Part shown: positions 18,325 to 27,531 of the stretch, in pieces
Position numbering within the stretch: the stretch's first letter is position 1
How the letters are laid out: every line of letters begins with the position of its first letter
Origin: Staphylococcus carnosus
Lineage (GTDB): Bacteria > Bacillota > Bacilli > Staphylococcales > Staphylococcaceae
Direction of reading: 5' to 3'
Length of the DNA stretch: 64,000 nucleotides
NCBI RefSeq assembly: GCF_900458435.1
Contig: NZ_UHCT01000001.1
Location: 434,001 to 498,000 of the forward strand
Position numbers and translations under genes: made by a program
The notes under the pieces: generated by a model
Told to the model about the DNA's origin: nothing
What the model saw: only the letters and a program-made list of their open reading frames with translations
Databases searched by the model: none

Positions 18325-18876
18325 ATGAGTAATAATGTAATCATTGTAGGCGGAAACGGATTTGTAGGTAGAGAAATCACAATGCAATGGGCAAATAGAT
18401 TCCCGGAAGCTGATATTTATATTACAAGTCGCGGCGATAGAAAAGAAATTCAGGGTGCACATTTACACCATGTACAAGTCGATGTAAATAATGCTCAAAG
18501 TTTTGAAAGTGCTTTATATGGTGATGAAGTAGATTACATCATTACATTAACTTATGGCAGTCAAGATGCTGTAAAAACAGTTAGAGACTTCGCAGAAAAA
18601 CATAACTTGAAAGCTATTGGAAACGTTGGTATCCAAGATTTCGGTATTCCAGAAATGGCAGATTTTGTAAGTATGAAACAAGATGAATTGAAAACATTAC
18701 AAGAAGGACCAGTACGTGTTGCAAACTATGATGCTACTGTCATTTGGAGTAAAAACCGTAATGATGACATAGGTAAAGGTATTAAAGCTGGGGACTTCGA
18801 TGAAATGCCTCCAGTAAGCGTAGAAATTGTAGCAGAGCAAGTGATTGATCGTACTACAAAAGCTTGGAGATCATAA
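18325..18876 (+). CDS. NAD(P)-binding oxidoreductase, atypical SDR/NmrA-like
   Basis: Short Rossmann-fold protein of 183 residues beginning NNVIIVGGNGFVGREI, the GxxGxxG pattern of extended or atypical short-chain dehydrogenases. No Tyr-x3-Lys catalytic pair is obvious, so it may be a redox sensor or a minimal reductase such as B. subtilis YwnB. TTGGAGGA precedes the ATG. The gene is controlled in all likelihood by the two operators just upstream and by the Rrf2 regulator encoded 195 bases downstream. The substrate is unknown. Confidence 0.65.
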   Translation: MSNNVIIVGGNGFVGREITMQWANRFPEADIYITSRGDRKEIQGAHLHHVQVDVNNAQSFESALYGDEVDYIITLTYGSQDAVKTVRDFAEKHNLKAIGNVGIQDFGIPEMADFVSMKQDELKTLQEGPVRVANYDATVIWSKNRNDDIGKGIKAGDFDEMPPVSVEIVAEQVIDRTTKAWRS

Positions 18877-19070
18877 AGAAATTAAGATTAACGTGTCGAT
18901 TTTTAGTTAAATGATTTTTTAATAAAGGATTATTTGCTGTTAATGACAGCACATCAAGGAACATCACAATATACAATTTTAAAATCATGGGAACCTTACT
19001 ATTAGTGTTCTTCGCAAATTGTAGTTTGTAATGTTTGTTGCTGCAATTAAAAGCGAAAGGAGCGAGTAGC

Positions 19071-19592
19071 ATGCGTGTAAGTACTCAATTCCCCATAGCG
19101 GTCCATGCATTGCTCATGATTGCCTATTTTCCTAATATACGTGTCACGAGTGATATGGTTGCAGAGAGTGTCGGTAAAAATCCTGTGATTATTAGAAATG
19201 TATATAAAAAATTAAAAGATGCAGATTTATTGACCGTTCAACGCGGTGTCGGTACAACAGAATTAATACGTCCTGCTAGTAAAATTACATTATGGGATAT
19301 TTACAAAGCTGTGGAAACGGATCAGATAGATGAAATCTTTAAATTTCCAGAGACTTTATCTGGTGTATGTACTGTTGGTGGATCTATACGGGAACTACTG
19401 ACGATTCATTTGCAGGAGGCAATTGATGAATTGAAAAATGCCTTATCCAAGACGACTGTTGAAGAATTACGCTTTGAAATCGAAGCACATAATGAAAAAG
19501 AAATCGATTTTCCAGCTATTGTTGAATGGTATAAGAAAAACAACTTTGATACGAGTTTTGAAGATTTGGATAAAGATACAATAGAAGAATAG
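19071..19592 (+). CDS. Rrf2-family transcriptional regulator, YwnA-like
   Basis: Winged-helix DNA-binding protein of 173 residues. It starts MRVSTQFPIAVHALLMI with a helix-turn-helix reading TSDMVAESVGKNPVIIRNVYKKL, then LTVQRGVGTTELIRPASKITLWDIYKAVE, the Rrf2 wing and linker. A single cysteine is visible in LSGVCTVGGSIREL, so it does not have the three-Cys cluster of IscR/NsrR types and resembles thiol- or electrophile-sensing members such as YwnA/HypR. ATG 19071 has GAAAGGAG upstream; an earlier in-frame TTG does not. It probably represses the preceding oxidoreductase and itself. Confidence 0.85.
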   Translation: MRVSTQFPIAVHALLMIAYFPNIRVTSDMVAESVGKNPVIIRNVYKKLKDADLLTVQRGVGTTELIRPASKITLWDIYKAVETDQIDEIFKFPETLSGVCTVGGSIRELLTIHLQEAIDELKNALSKTTVEELRFEIEAHNEKEIDFPAIVEWYKKNNFDTSFEDLDKDTIEE

Positions 19593-19610
19593 ATTTTTAA
19601 GGCTGATTAG

Positions 19611-19646
19611 GCGTGGAGATAGATTGACTGTCTCCGCGCTTTTTTA
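19611..19646 (+). terminator. Terminator of the Rrf2 gene
   Basis: GCGTGGAGA (19611-19619) pairs with TCTCCGCGC (19631-19639), one G-T pair, followed by TTTTTT. Confidence 0.88.
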
Positions 19647-19737
19647 GCAGTATTTACAAGTTATTTTGCAGCAAATTGCAATGTTGTGCTGTAAGACGCA
19701 TAATAAAGTTAAGCAAAGAATGAAGGGGTGGGATTAT

Positions 19738-20472
19738 ATGGCTGAGATGGTAGCAGAGTTAGAACATGCCCGTAAAGTATTCGGCAAACAGGTTGTATTA
19801 GAAGACATTTCTTTAGAGTTGGAAAAAGGTCAAATACTTGGACTGATTGGACCGAGTGGCTCGGGTAAAACAACTGCGATTAAATGCTTGTTAGGAATGG
19901 AAAAATTAGATGCAGGTGAAGCATTGATCTATGATAAAAAGATGCCGAATCGTAAAGTTTTGAATCGAATTGGTTACATGGGTCAAACTTTAGCGTTATA
20001 TGAAAATCTAAGTGCAAAAGAAAATTTAACGTTTTTTGGTAATTTAAAAGGGCTGTCTGGAAAAAAATTGGATTCAGAAATCGAACGTTATATGAGGTTA
20101 GTTAATTTAGAAGGTAAGTTGAAAGATATTGTAAATACGTTTTCTGGAGGGATGAAACGTCGTTTATCTTTAGCGATTACCTTACTAGCGCATCCAGATT
20201 TATTAATCTTAGATGAGCCTACAGTTGGAATCGACCCAAGTTTAAGACAATCGATTTGGCGAGAGTTGCGTCATTTGTCTGAAGAAGGTCAAACTATTTT
20301 GATGACGACACATGTTATGGATGAAGCAGAACGTTGTGATAAAGTCGGTTTATTAGTGGATGGTCATATTTTTGCTTTAGGTACACCTGATGAATTAAAA
20401 CAAAGATTCGATGCTGATAGTATTGAAGAAGTTTTCTTAAAAGCGGAGGAGGCGAAGGATAATGAGATTTAA
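19738..20472 (+). CDS. ABC transporter ATP-binding protein
   Basis: Cytosolic ATPase of an ABC-2 type exporter, 244 residues. Walker A is GPSGSGKTT at 38-46, the signature is NTFSGGMKRRLSLA, Walker B is LLILDEPTVGIDPSL and the switch histidine lies in MTTHVMDEAERC. The frame is open 24 codons upstream, but ATG 19738 has AAGGGGTGGG before it and gives the usual N-terminus. It overlaps the permease gene by 11 bases, so the two are translationally coupled. Drug, peptide or lipid export is possible; the substrate is not readable. Confidence 0.9.
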   Translation: MAEMVAELEHARKVFGKQVVLEDISLELEKGQILGLIGPSGSGKTTAIKCLLGMEKLDAGEALIYDKKMPNRKVLNRIGYMGQTLALYENLSAKENLTFFGNLKGLSGKKLDSEIERYMRLVNLEGKLKDIVNTFSGGMKRRLSLAITLLAHPDLLILDEPTVGIDPSLRQSIWRELRHLSEEGQTILMTTHVMDEAERCDKVGLLVDGHIFALGTPDELKQRFDADSIEEVFLKAEEAKDNEI

Positions 20473-21580
20473 AGCAATTTTAGTACGAGTTATTACGGAT
20501 TTATTCAGAGATAAACGTACATTGGCATTAATGTTTATTGTTCCTTTGCTGATTTTAACGATTATGTATTTCTTGTTTAATAGTGATACAGATGAACATA
20601 TGAAGATAGGATTTTCAAATGACGTACCTAATAGCGTAGTGAAAGCTTTACCTGATGATAAAACTGATACATCTACATATAAAAACGTAGATTCTGTAAA
20701 ATCTCTGATAGAAAGACATAATTTAGATGCTTTTGTAGAGAAGAAAGGTGACAAATTAGAAGTCACATATACCAATGAAGACCCCAGTAAAACAAATGCT
20801 GTAAAGCAGATGATTGGTGGAGCACTTCAGAAAAATAAAATGCAAGGTATTCTGAAACAAGTAAATACTATGAAAGCACAAATGGAGAAAATGCCTGGAA
20901 GTGATAAAGGTGCTGGAATAGGAAAAGTAGATGAAGGTTTATCATTGAAGTCTCATTATTTATATGGAAATGCGGATAGTACTTATTTTGATAAAATGTT
21001 CCCGATTTTAATGGGATTCTTTGTGTTCTTGTTTGTTTTCTTGATTTCTGGGATTGCCTTGTTGAGAGAAAGGACATCAGGAACGTTAGAACGTGTTTTA
21101 GCAACTTCTATTAAACGAAGTGAAATTGTATTTGGATACTTAGTGGGTTACGGTATCTTTGCTGTTTTACAAACCTTGATTATCGTTTTGTTTTCAATTT
21201 ATTTATTGAAAGTGGAAATGGCAGGTAATCTTGGTTGGGTACTGTTAATTAACATATTAGTTGCTTTTGCTGCCTTAGCAATGGGATTATTTATTTCTAC
21301 TTTTGCTAATTCAGAGTTTCAGATGTTGCAATTCATTCCTGTGATCGTGGTACCTCAAGTTTTATTCTCAGGTATTATTCCATTAGATAATGTAAATCGT
21401 TGGATAGCAAGTATCGGTTACTTATTCCCGCTCCGTTATGCAGGAGATGCATTGACAAAGATAATGGTAAAAGCAGAAGGAATTGGATATTTCTGGTTTG
21501 ATGTTTGTATTTTATTAGTGTTTATTATAGTGTTTACAATTTTGAACATTGTAGGATTAAAACGCTATCGTAAAGTTTAA
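20462..21580 (+). CDS. ABC-2 type transporter permease
   Basis: Membrane subunit of 372 residues pairing with the ATPase it overlaps. There is one transmembrane segment near residues 17-37, an extracytoplasmic loop of about 140 residues, then five hydrophobic segments in the second half. GTLERVLATSIKRSEIVFGYLVGYG is interrupted by FNSEFQ-like and VPQVLFSGIIPLD blocks typical of ABC2_membrane_3/YhgE-YhaP-like permeases. GGAGGCGAAGG at 20446-20456 is the ribosome site. The pair forms a two-gene operon bounded by terminators. Similar two-gene exporters confer resistance to antimicrobial compounds, but this is only inference here. Confidence 0.88.
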   Translation: MRFKAILVRVITDLFRDKRTLALMFIVPLLILTIMYFLFNSDTDEHMKIGFSNDVPNSVVKALPDDKTDTSTYKNVDSVKSLIERHNLDAFVEKKGDKLEVTYTNEDPSKTNAVKQMIGGALQKNKMQGILKQVNTMKAQMEKMPGSDKGAGIGKVDEGLSLKSHYLYGNADSTYFDKMFPILMGFFVFLFVFLISGIALLRERTSGTLERVLATSIKRSEIVFGYLVGYGIFAVLQTLIIVLFSIYLLKVEMAGNLGWVLLINILVAFAALAMGLFISTFANSEFQMLQFIPVIVVPQVLFSGIIPLDNVNRWIASIGYLFPLRYAGDALTKIMVKAEGIGYFWFDVCILLVFIIVFTILNIVGLKRYRKV

Positions 21581-21590
21581 ATGTAGGTTG

Positions 21591-21616
21591 AAAAGCGGAC
21601 TTCGGTCCGTTTTTTA
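21591..21616 (+). terminator. Terminator of the ABC transporter operon
   Basis: AGCGGAC-TTCG-GTCCGTT hairpin with a UUCG tetraloop and a run of T from 21610. Confidence 0.9.
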
Positions 21617-21789
21617 ATTTGCGTTAAAACACATTTTTTTATGAGTAAATATGTATTTATGCTTATATCACTCTATATAAATAGTATTTATTCTGACATA
21701 AAAAATTACTGAGTATAAGAATGTTTTTAGATTTTAAAGTAAATCGAATTTAGAAATGTTAATTTACTCATCTAATTGCATTTGATTCA

Positions 21790-21835
21790 TTGACAACGCT
21801 TTCATGATATTCTAAAGTTTATGTAAACGATTGTA
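21790..21835 (+). promoter_or_regulatory. Candidate promoter and cre site of the pentitol-type operon
   Basis: TTGACA (21790-21795) is followed after 17 bases by TAAAGT (21813-21818), a weak -10. TGTAAACGATTGTA (21822-21835) matches the CcpA cre consensus at 12 of 14 positions and would cover the transcription start. Catabolite repression would suit a sugar-alcohol operon. The rest of 21617-21905 is AT-rich with nothing clear. Confidence 0.35.
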
Positions 21836-21905
21836 TAGTTGTATACAGGCATACACATGTAGAGGAAAATAAGGGATTCATAAATCTGAAATGAAAGGAA
21901 ATACT

Positions 21906-23513
21906 ATGTCGAATAATATTGAAGAAACGAAACAAATGATTGAAGATGGCAGCTTATCAATTGGTATTGAATTTGGTTCAACACGTATTAAGACAGTGGC
22001 TGTAGATGAAAATTGTGTGACCGTCGCAACGGGATCGTTCGAGTGGGAAAACCAGTTTTTAGACGGTTATTGGACGTATTCAATTAATGATGTATGGGTT
22101 GGACTGCAAAAAAGTTATCGTGAAATGGCTGATTATGTAAAACGTGAATTCGGAGTTGCTATTCAGCGAGTGAAATCTATAGGTATCAGCGGTATGATGC
22201 ATGGATATTTGGCTTTCGATGACAAGGATGATTTGTTAGTTCCTTTTAGAACATGGCGAAATAATAATGCCAATACAGCAGCAGGTATTTTAAGTAAAGC
22301 ATTTGGAGTGAATATTCCTGAACGTTGGAGTATCGCACAACTTTATCAATCAGCTTTGGAAGATGCCCCACATACCTCAAAAGTAAGTTATATGACGACA
22401 TTATCAGGATTTGTTCATTGGTATTTAACTGGAGAACGTGTACTAGGTGTCGGAGATGCATCAGGCATGTTTCCGATTGATCCGAAAACAGGTGGTTTTC
22501 GAGAAGATCTTTTGGAACAATTTAATACAATTTTCCATCAAAGGGGCTTTAAACAAGATATACGTGAGTTATTACCGCGTGTGTTAAGCGCAGGAGGGAA
22601 TGCAGGTTATTTAACTGCAGAGGGTGCACGATTGATTGATTCTGAGAGAGAGTTAGAACCAGGAGCGCCATTATGTGCACCAGAAGGTGATGCAGCAACT
22701 GGAATGGTTGCTACCAATAGCGTAGCTCCACGTACTGGTAATGTATCAGCCGGTACGAGTATTTTTTCGATGATTGTATTAGACCACCCATTAAAGCGTG
22801 TTTATCCAGAAGTAGACTTAGTCACTACACCAGCAGGACACGAAGTAGCTATGATTCATGCAAATAATTGCACATCTGATATTAATGCTTGGATGGATGT
22901 CTTTGCTGAAGTATTAGATGCAATGGGAGTAGATTATTCTAAAGATGAGTTATTTACCCGTATGTTTGAAACAGCGTTAGATGGTGATCCTGATTTAGGG
23001 CGTTTATTGTCTTATGGTTATGTTTCAGGTGAATTTATAACAGATGTACCTAAAGGATTCCCAATGTTAATTAGAGATGTGGATAGTAAATTTACATTAG
23101 CAAATTTGATGAAAACACATATTTTCAGTGCGTTCAGTACATTAAAAATTGGAATCGATTTATTGAAACACAATGAAGCAATGGAAATTGAAAGTATGGT
23201 AGGACATGGAGGGATATTTAAAACAGAACGTGTCGCTCAAAGTTTTTTAGCCGCAGCTTTAGAAAGTCCTGTAAGTGTAATGCAGACAGCCAGTGAAGGT
23301 GGCGCATGGGGAATTGCAGTGTTGGCACGTTACTTGATAGATGTAAAAGAAGGTGTGACACTCGCAGACTACTTACAAGAAAAAGCTTTTGGAGATGCTG
23401 ACGCTTTAGTCATTGAGCCGAAAAAAGAAGATTTAGAAACTTTCCGTGAATATATTAAGAAATTTGAAATGGGATTACCAGTAGAACGCAGTGCTGGTGA
23501 GTATTTAAACTAA
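21906..23513 (+). CDS. FGGY-family carbohydrate kinase, probably pentulose kinase
   Basis: ATP-dependent sugar kinase of 535 residues with the FGGY fold. The N-terminal phosphate loop is IGIEFGSTRIKTVAVD, ISGMMHGYLAF holds the substrate region, and the second domain has GNVSAGTSIFSMIV and MVGHGGIFKTERVAQ (adenosine motif). Its length and motifs suit ribulo- or xylulokinase-type enzymes. ATG 21906 is chosen because AAAGGAAA precedes it; an in-frame ATG five codons earlier has no such site. The neighbours, a polyol-type MFS permease and a short-chain dehydrogenase, suggest uptake of a pentitol, oxidation to a pentulose and phosphorylation here. The exact sugar is unknown. Confidence 0.8.
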   Translation: MSNNIEETKQMIEDGSLSIGIEFGSTRIKTVAVDENCVTVATGSFEWENQFLDGYWTYSINDVWVGLQKSYREMADYVKREFGVAIQRVKSIGISGMMHGYLAFDDKDDLLVPFRTWRNNNANTAAGILSKAFGVNIPERWSIAQLYQSALEDAPHTSKVSYMTTLSGFVHWYLTGERVLGVGDASGMFPIDPKTGGFREDLLEQFNTIFHQRGFKQDIRELLPRVLSAGGNAGYLTAEGARLIDSERELEPGAPLCAPEGDAATGMVATNSVAPRTGNVSAGTSIFSMIVLDHPLKRVYPEVDLVTTPAGHEVAMIHANNCTSDINAWMDVFAEVLDAMGVDYSKDELFTRMFETALDGDPDLGRLLSYGYVSGEFITDVPKGFPMLIRDVDSKFTLANLMKTHIFSAFSTLKIGIDLLKHNEAMEIESMVGHGGIFKTERVAQSFLAAALESPVSVMQTASEGGAWGIAVLARYLIDVKEGVTLADYLQEKAFGDADALVIEPKKEDLETFREYIKKFEMGLPVERSAGEYLN

Positions 23514-23593
23514 AGAGGATTAAAATATGGATTGATATAGTTTGGAAATCGATCCAATATATTATACAACCTAAAAGAAACAGAGGAGATATT

Positions 23594-24847
23594 GTGGGAA
23601 CTATAGAGACAAATCAGTCGAAACAATTTTTAGGTTTGCCGATGACCCTTATTTGGGGTTATGTAGCAGTTGCTATCTTTATGACTGGAGATGGTATTGA
23701 ACAAGCCTTTTTATCAAAGTACATACAGCAAATTGGTTTTAGTGCAAGTCAAGCTACAACAGTATTGACCTCATATGGTCTAGTTGTAGCGATTGCATCT
23801 TGGTTGTCGGGGGTATTAGCTGAAGTCTTCAGCCCAAGAAGATTAATGACTTTCGCATTTATTACATGGATTGTTTTCCATGTCGGATTTTTAACATTAG
23901 GGTTAGAGACTCATAACTACATAATGATGATTATCATGTATAGTATTCGTGGAATCGCTTATCCAATGTTTATTTATAGTTTTGTTGTTTGGATTACTTA
24001 TTCAGCACCACCTCAAAGACTCGCTTCAGCGATGGGTTGGTTCTGGGCAATGTATTCAGTAGGTATTGGTGTGCTTGGCTCTTATTTACCAAGTTTTACA
24101 ATCCCTTACATAGGCTTCATGGGAACGTTATGGGGTTCTATTATCTTTATTGCAGCAGGCGGCTTGTTAGCTTTCTTTTTAGTTAAAGATAAGGAAGGCG
24201 AAAAGAAAGAAAGTGACAAACTGACAACTAAAGAAATGTTCGGTGAAATATTGCGGGGTGTAACGATTTTACGTAACCCTCAAGTTGCAATTGCATGTGT
24301 GATCCGTATTATTAATCAGCTTTCTTTATTCGGTTTGGTTGCTTTCATGCCAGCTGTTTTTACAGATAGATTCGGATTCACGACTTCCCAATGGCTTCAA
24401 ATTTGGGGATTCATGTATATCGTGACAATCTTTACGAATCTCTTCTGGGGAATTGTCGGAGATAAAATTGGTTGGGTTAAACAAATCCGCTGGTTTGGTT
24501 GTATTGGAATGGCACTTTCAACTCTCGCATTTTATTACATTCCTGAATGGTTCGGACCAAACTTCTGGATTACGTGTCTTGTGGCCATCGCATTTGGTTT
24601 TGCAGTAGCAGCCTTTGTGCCGATGTCTGCGATTTTCCCAACCTTAGAACCAGAACATAAAGGGGCTGCAGTTTCAATTCATAATTTATCTGCAGGCTTA
24701 AGTAATTTCCTTGGACCTGGGATTGCTACAATCGTACTGATGTTTGGAAATGCACTTACGACAATTTGGGTTTATGCAATTATTTATTTCATAGGATTTG
24801 TGTTGACATTCTTTATGAAAGTCAAGCAGCCCTCACTTCAACAATAA
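23594..24847 (+). CDS. MFS transporter, RbtT/DalT-like polyol permease
   Basis: Twelve-helix major facilitator of 417 residues. FMTGDGIEQAFLSKYIQQIGFS at the start and FSPRRLMTFAF after helix 3 are like the ribitol and D-arabinitol transporters of enterobacteria, as I recall them. The start codon is GTG 23594, with GAGGAGAT seven bases before; no ATG fits better. It stands between the kinase (80 bases upstream) and the dehydrogenase (20 bases downstream) in one transcript. It would import the sugar alcohol by proton symport. Confidence 0.82.
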   Translation: MGTIETNQSKQFLGLPMTLIWGYVAVAIFMTGDGIEQAFLSKYIQQIGFSASQATTVLTSYGLVVAIASWLSGVLAEVFSPRRLMTFAFITWIVFHVGFLTLGLETHNYIMMIIMYSIRGIAYPMFIYSFVVWITYSAPPQRLASAMGWFWAMYSVGIGVLGSYLPSFTIPYIGFMGTLWGSIIFIAAGGLLAFFLVKDKEGEKKESDKLTTKEMFGEILRGVTILRNPQVAIACVIRIINQLSLFGLVAFMPAVFTDRFGFTTSQWLQIWGFMYIVTIFTNLFWGIVGDKIGWVKQIRWFGCIGMALSTLAFYYIPEWFGPNFWITCLVAIAFGFAVAAFVPMSAIFPTLEPEHKGAAVSIHNLSAGLSNFLGPGIATIVLMFGNALTTIWVYAIIYFIGFVLTFFMKVKQPSLQQ

Positions 24848-24867
24848 AAAAAGAAAAGGTGATTTGA

Positions 24868-25647
24868 ATGAATATTTTAGAACAATTTAGATTAGATGAT
24901 AAAGTAGCAATTGTAACAGGTGGCGCAATGGGATTAGGACAAGCTATGGCAACGGCTTTAGCACAAGCAGGTGCTAATATTGTTATTGCTGACATTCGTG
25001 AAGATGTTGCTGAAGCTACAGCTACTACAATTCGCGAGACAGAACAAGTTAAAACAACAGCTTTAAAAGTAGATGTTACTAATCCTGAAGATGTACAAAA
25101 AATGGTCGACGATGTTGTTGAGGAATATGGAAAAATTGATATTTTAATCAATAATGCAGGTATGACAATTAATGAAAAAGCAGAAGATATGACATATGAG
25201 CAATGGAATAAAGTTATCAACTTAAACTTAAATGGTGTATTCTTAGTGGCTCAAGCAGTAGGTCGTCAAATGATTGAACAAGGTTATGGTTCAATTGTTA
25301 ACACATCTAGTATGTCAGGAATTATTGCCAACAAACCTCAAGAACAATGTTCTTACAACGCTTCTAAAGCAGGCGTTATTATGTTGACGAAAAGCTTAGC
25401 GATGGAATGGTCTAAATATAATATTAAAGTAAACACAATTGCACCGGGTTACATGAAAACAGAATTGACAAAACCTTTCTTTGAACAAGGTGGTGCAATG
25501 ATTGATGACTGGATGGGCTTCACTCCAATGGGTCGTCCAGGATTGCCTGAAGAATTAGGCGGTATTGTGGTATATCTAGCATCTGATGCATCATCATTCG
25601 CGCAAGGAAGTGTATTTACAATTGATGGTGGTTACACAGCGTTATAG
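24868..25647 (+). CDS. Short-chain dehydrogenase, probable polyol dehydrogenase
   Basis: Classical SDR of 259 residues: TGGAMGLGQAMA cofactor loop near 18, NNAGM near 92, Ser in NTSSMSGI, and the catalytic YNASK near 162. VDVTNPEDV and IDGGYTAL at the C-terminus are also typical. It is close in pattern to sorbitol, arabitol or L-xylulose reductase-type enzymes and to gluconate 5-dehydrogenases. As last gene of the kinase-permease-dehydrogenase operon it would oxidise the imported sugar alcohol to the keto sugar used by the kinase. AAAAGGTGATTTG precedes the ATG. Confidence 0.83.
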   Translation: MNILEQFRLDDKVAIVTGGAMGLGQAMATALAQAGANIVIADIREDVAEATATTIRETEQVKTTALKVDVTNPEDVQKMVDDVVEEYGKIDILINNAGMTINEKAEDMTYEQWNKVINLNLNGVFLVAQAVGRQMIEQGYGSIVNTSSMSGIIANKPQEQCSYNASKAGVIMLTKSLAMEWSKYNIKVNTIAPGYMKTELTKPFFEQGGAMIDDWMGFTPMGRPGLPEELGGIVVYLASDASSFAQGSVFTIDGGYTAL

Positions 25648-25670
25648 TAAACTATAGGTTGTTAAGAGAA

Positions 25671-25720
25671 AAAATCCCGGCAAGGGAAGGGTATGACTCC
25701 TTCTTTTTGTCGGGATTTTG
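25671..25720. terminator. Bidirectional terminator between the SDR gene and the surface-protein gene
   Basis: AAAATCCCGGCAA...GAAGG (25671-25690) pairs with CCTTC...CGGGATTTT (25699-25718). Both ends carry A/T runs suited to termination from either side. Confidence 0.8.
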
Positions 25721-25760
25721 TATAGGTGATTATATTTGGTAAGAGTAGAATAAGTTTGTA

Positions 25761-27209
25761 TTATTCGTTTTCTTTACGACGTGCTTGTACTAAGAATAAT
25801 GTTCCAGCACTTGCGAACAATGTACCTGCAAGCATTCCGAATAATACTTGATCTTGTTCACCAGTTTCTGGTAATTGTTTTTTAGCAGCTTCAGCTTTTT
25901 GTTGTGCTTTAGCTTCGTCTTTAGTAACTTTAGCTTGTGCTAAGTTTTGACCTGTTTTTTGTTCAGTTGTTACTTTAGCAGTTTGATCTTTACCAGGTTG
26001 AGCTTGAGCTACTTTACCGTTACCTGTAGTTGCTGCTGGACCTTGTTTAGTAGTTCCTTGATTTTTAGTTTCTTGATTTTTAGGTGTTTTTTCTTTTGTA
26101 GTTGTTACGTTTTGATTTTTAGGATCTTTTTTAGGTGCTTGTTTAGCATCTAGAGCTTTAGCATCTTTCACAACTTTATCAATGCCATTCACATTGTTAC
26201 GTGCATCATCATTAAGTTTGCTGTGTGCAGCAGCTTTTTGTTCAGGTGTTGAGTTTTTCAAAGCGTCTACTTCATTGTGTGCTTTTTTAACTTTTTCAGC
26301 TACATCTTGAGAAAGACCAGTGTTAGCACCAGCTTCTCTTGCATGTTTTTCATTGCCATTGTTAGTGTCTAATTGTCTAGCGTTAGTAACGATACCTTTC
26401 AAGTTTTGACCTTTGTTATTAGTGCTGTCATTTTTGATTTGTTTAACAAAAGCTTCTTTTTGTTGATCAGTTAAGTTATGAAGACCGTTTACTTGGTCAA
26501 TTGCAACTGTAGTTAAAGTTTCTAAGTCTTTAGCTTCTTTCTTTTCAACAGTGTTAGCGCCAGCTTCTCTTGCGTGTTTTTCATTACGATTGTTTGTATC
26601 TAATTGTTTAGCATTTTCAACAATAGCATTAATGTTTTGACCATTGTTATTACCGCTGTCATTTAAGATTTGTTGGTTAAATGCGTCTTTTTGTTGGTCA
26701 GTTAAGTTGTGTAAGTTATTAACAGTATTATAAGCAACTTGAGTAAGTGTGTTTAACTCACGAGCAGCTTTTGCTTGAGCTTCTTGCTCTTTGGCAGCAT
26801 TTTGAGCTAATTCTACTTGAGCATTAACAGCTTTAGCATCTTGTACGATACCAGGGATGTCAGCTGTAGCAGCATCAGCAACTTTTTTGTTGTAAATATC
26901 TTTAGTTTCTTTAGAGATACCATTTAAAGCATTTATTTCAGCTTGAGCTTTGTCTACTTGTTCTTTTGAAACATTTTGAGCAGTTTCTACTTGTTTTTGT
27001 GTATTATCTTTAGCTTCTAGTTCAGCACCAGCTTTTTTAGCAAGTTCAACTTGCGCATTGACTGCTTGAGCATCTTTGTCAGCTTGTGTAGTTGCAGCAT
27101 CTTCAGCATTTGCAGCTTGAGCTCCACCTAAAAATACTAATGTTCCTAATGATACTGAGGCGATACCTACTGATAATTTTCTTAAAGAGAAAAGTTGTTT
27201 TTTCTTCAT
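25761..27209 (-). CDS. LPETG wall-anchored surface protein with repeated three-helix modules
   Basis: Secreted protein of 482 residues linked to peptidoglycan by sortase A. The signal peptide (1 to about 35) carries FSLRKLSVGIASVSLGT, a variant of the YSIRK motif that directs export to the septum. Two long modules of about 70 residues are nearly identical at their ends (NLHNLTDQQK... and ...QLDTNN.NEKHAREAGANT), flanked by two more divergent modules (INALNGISKETK and VDALKNSTPEQK). This LTxxQKxA pattern resembles the GA/FIVAR three-helix modules of Ebh and albumin-binding proteins. A Lys/Gln/Thr-rich wall-spanning region leads to LPETG at 446-450, a hydrophobic segment and ARRKENE. AGGAGG precedes the ATG. 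The ligand is unknown. Confidence 0.88.
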   Translation of the reverse strand: MKKKQLFSLRKLSVGIASVSLGTLVFLGGAQAANAEDAATTQADKDAQAVNAQVELAKKAGAELEAKDNTQKQVETAQNVSKEQVDKAQAEINALNGISKETKDIYNKKVADAATADIPGIVQDAKAVNAQVELAQNAAKEQEAQAKAARELNTLTQVAYNTVNNLHNLTDQQKDAFNQQILNDSGNNNGQNINAIVENAKQLDTNNRNEKHAREAGANTVEKKEAKDLETLTTVAIDQVNGLHNLTDQQKEAFVKQIKNDSTNNKGQNLKGIVTNARQLDTNNGNEKHAREAGANTGLSQDVAEKVKKAHNEVDALKNSTPEQKAAAHSKLNDDARNNVNGIDKVVKDAKALDAKQAPKKDPKNQNVTTTKEKTPKNQETKNQGTTKQGPAATTGNGKVAQAQPGKDQTAKVTTEQKTGQNLAQAKVTKDEAKAQQKAEAAKKQLPETGEQDQVLFGMLAGTLFASAGTLFLVQARRKENE

Positions 27210-27379
27210 GATGTGAAATCCTCCTATTGTGGCTGTTTAGAATAATGTGATAGACGTAAATATATACTTCCAGTGAGTATAATTAAGTTATGTCTCTATT
27301 TTACACAATAGGGATAGACGTATTATTGCACTTTTTAAAAATTATCAGAAAATTTTTGCAATAAAAATTTAGAATTATC

Positions 27380-27412
27380 CACAAGCAATGTCATGATATG
27401 TCACTGCTTGTG
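27380..27412. repeat. Imperfect palindrome between the HAD and surface-protein genes
   Basis: Fifteen-base arms (27380-27394, 27398-27412; CACAAGCA...TGCTTGTG) match at 13 positions around three bases. No T run follows on either strand, so it is not a standard terminator. The remaining part of 27210-27531 shows no convincing promoter. Confidence 0.45.
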
Positions 27413-27531
27413 AAAACTGTGATTTAGTACACGTTTTATTCACTTTTTCCTAAAAAAATAATGAATGGAAAATTATTCTTGACCTGAATCACTTTATTTA
27501 AATTAGAAAGAAATGCGCTATGCATGAACTT

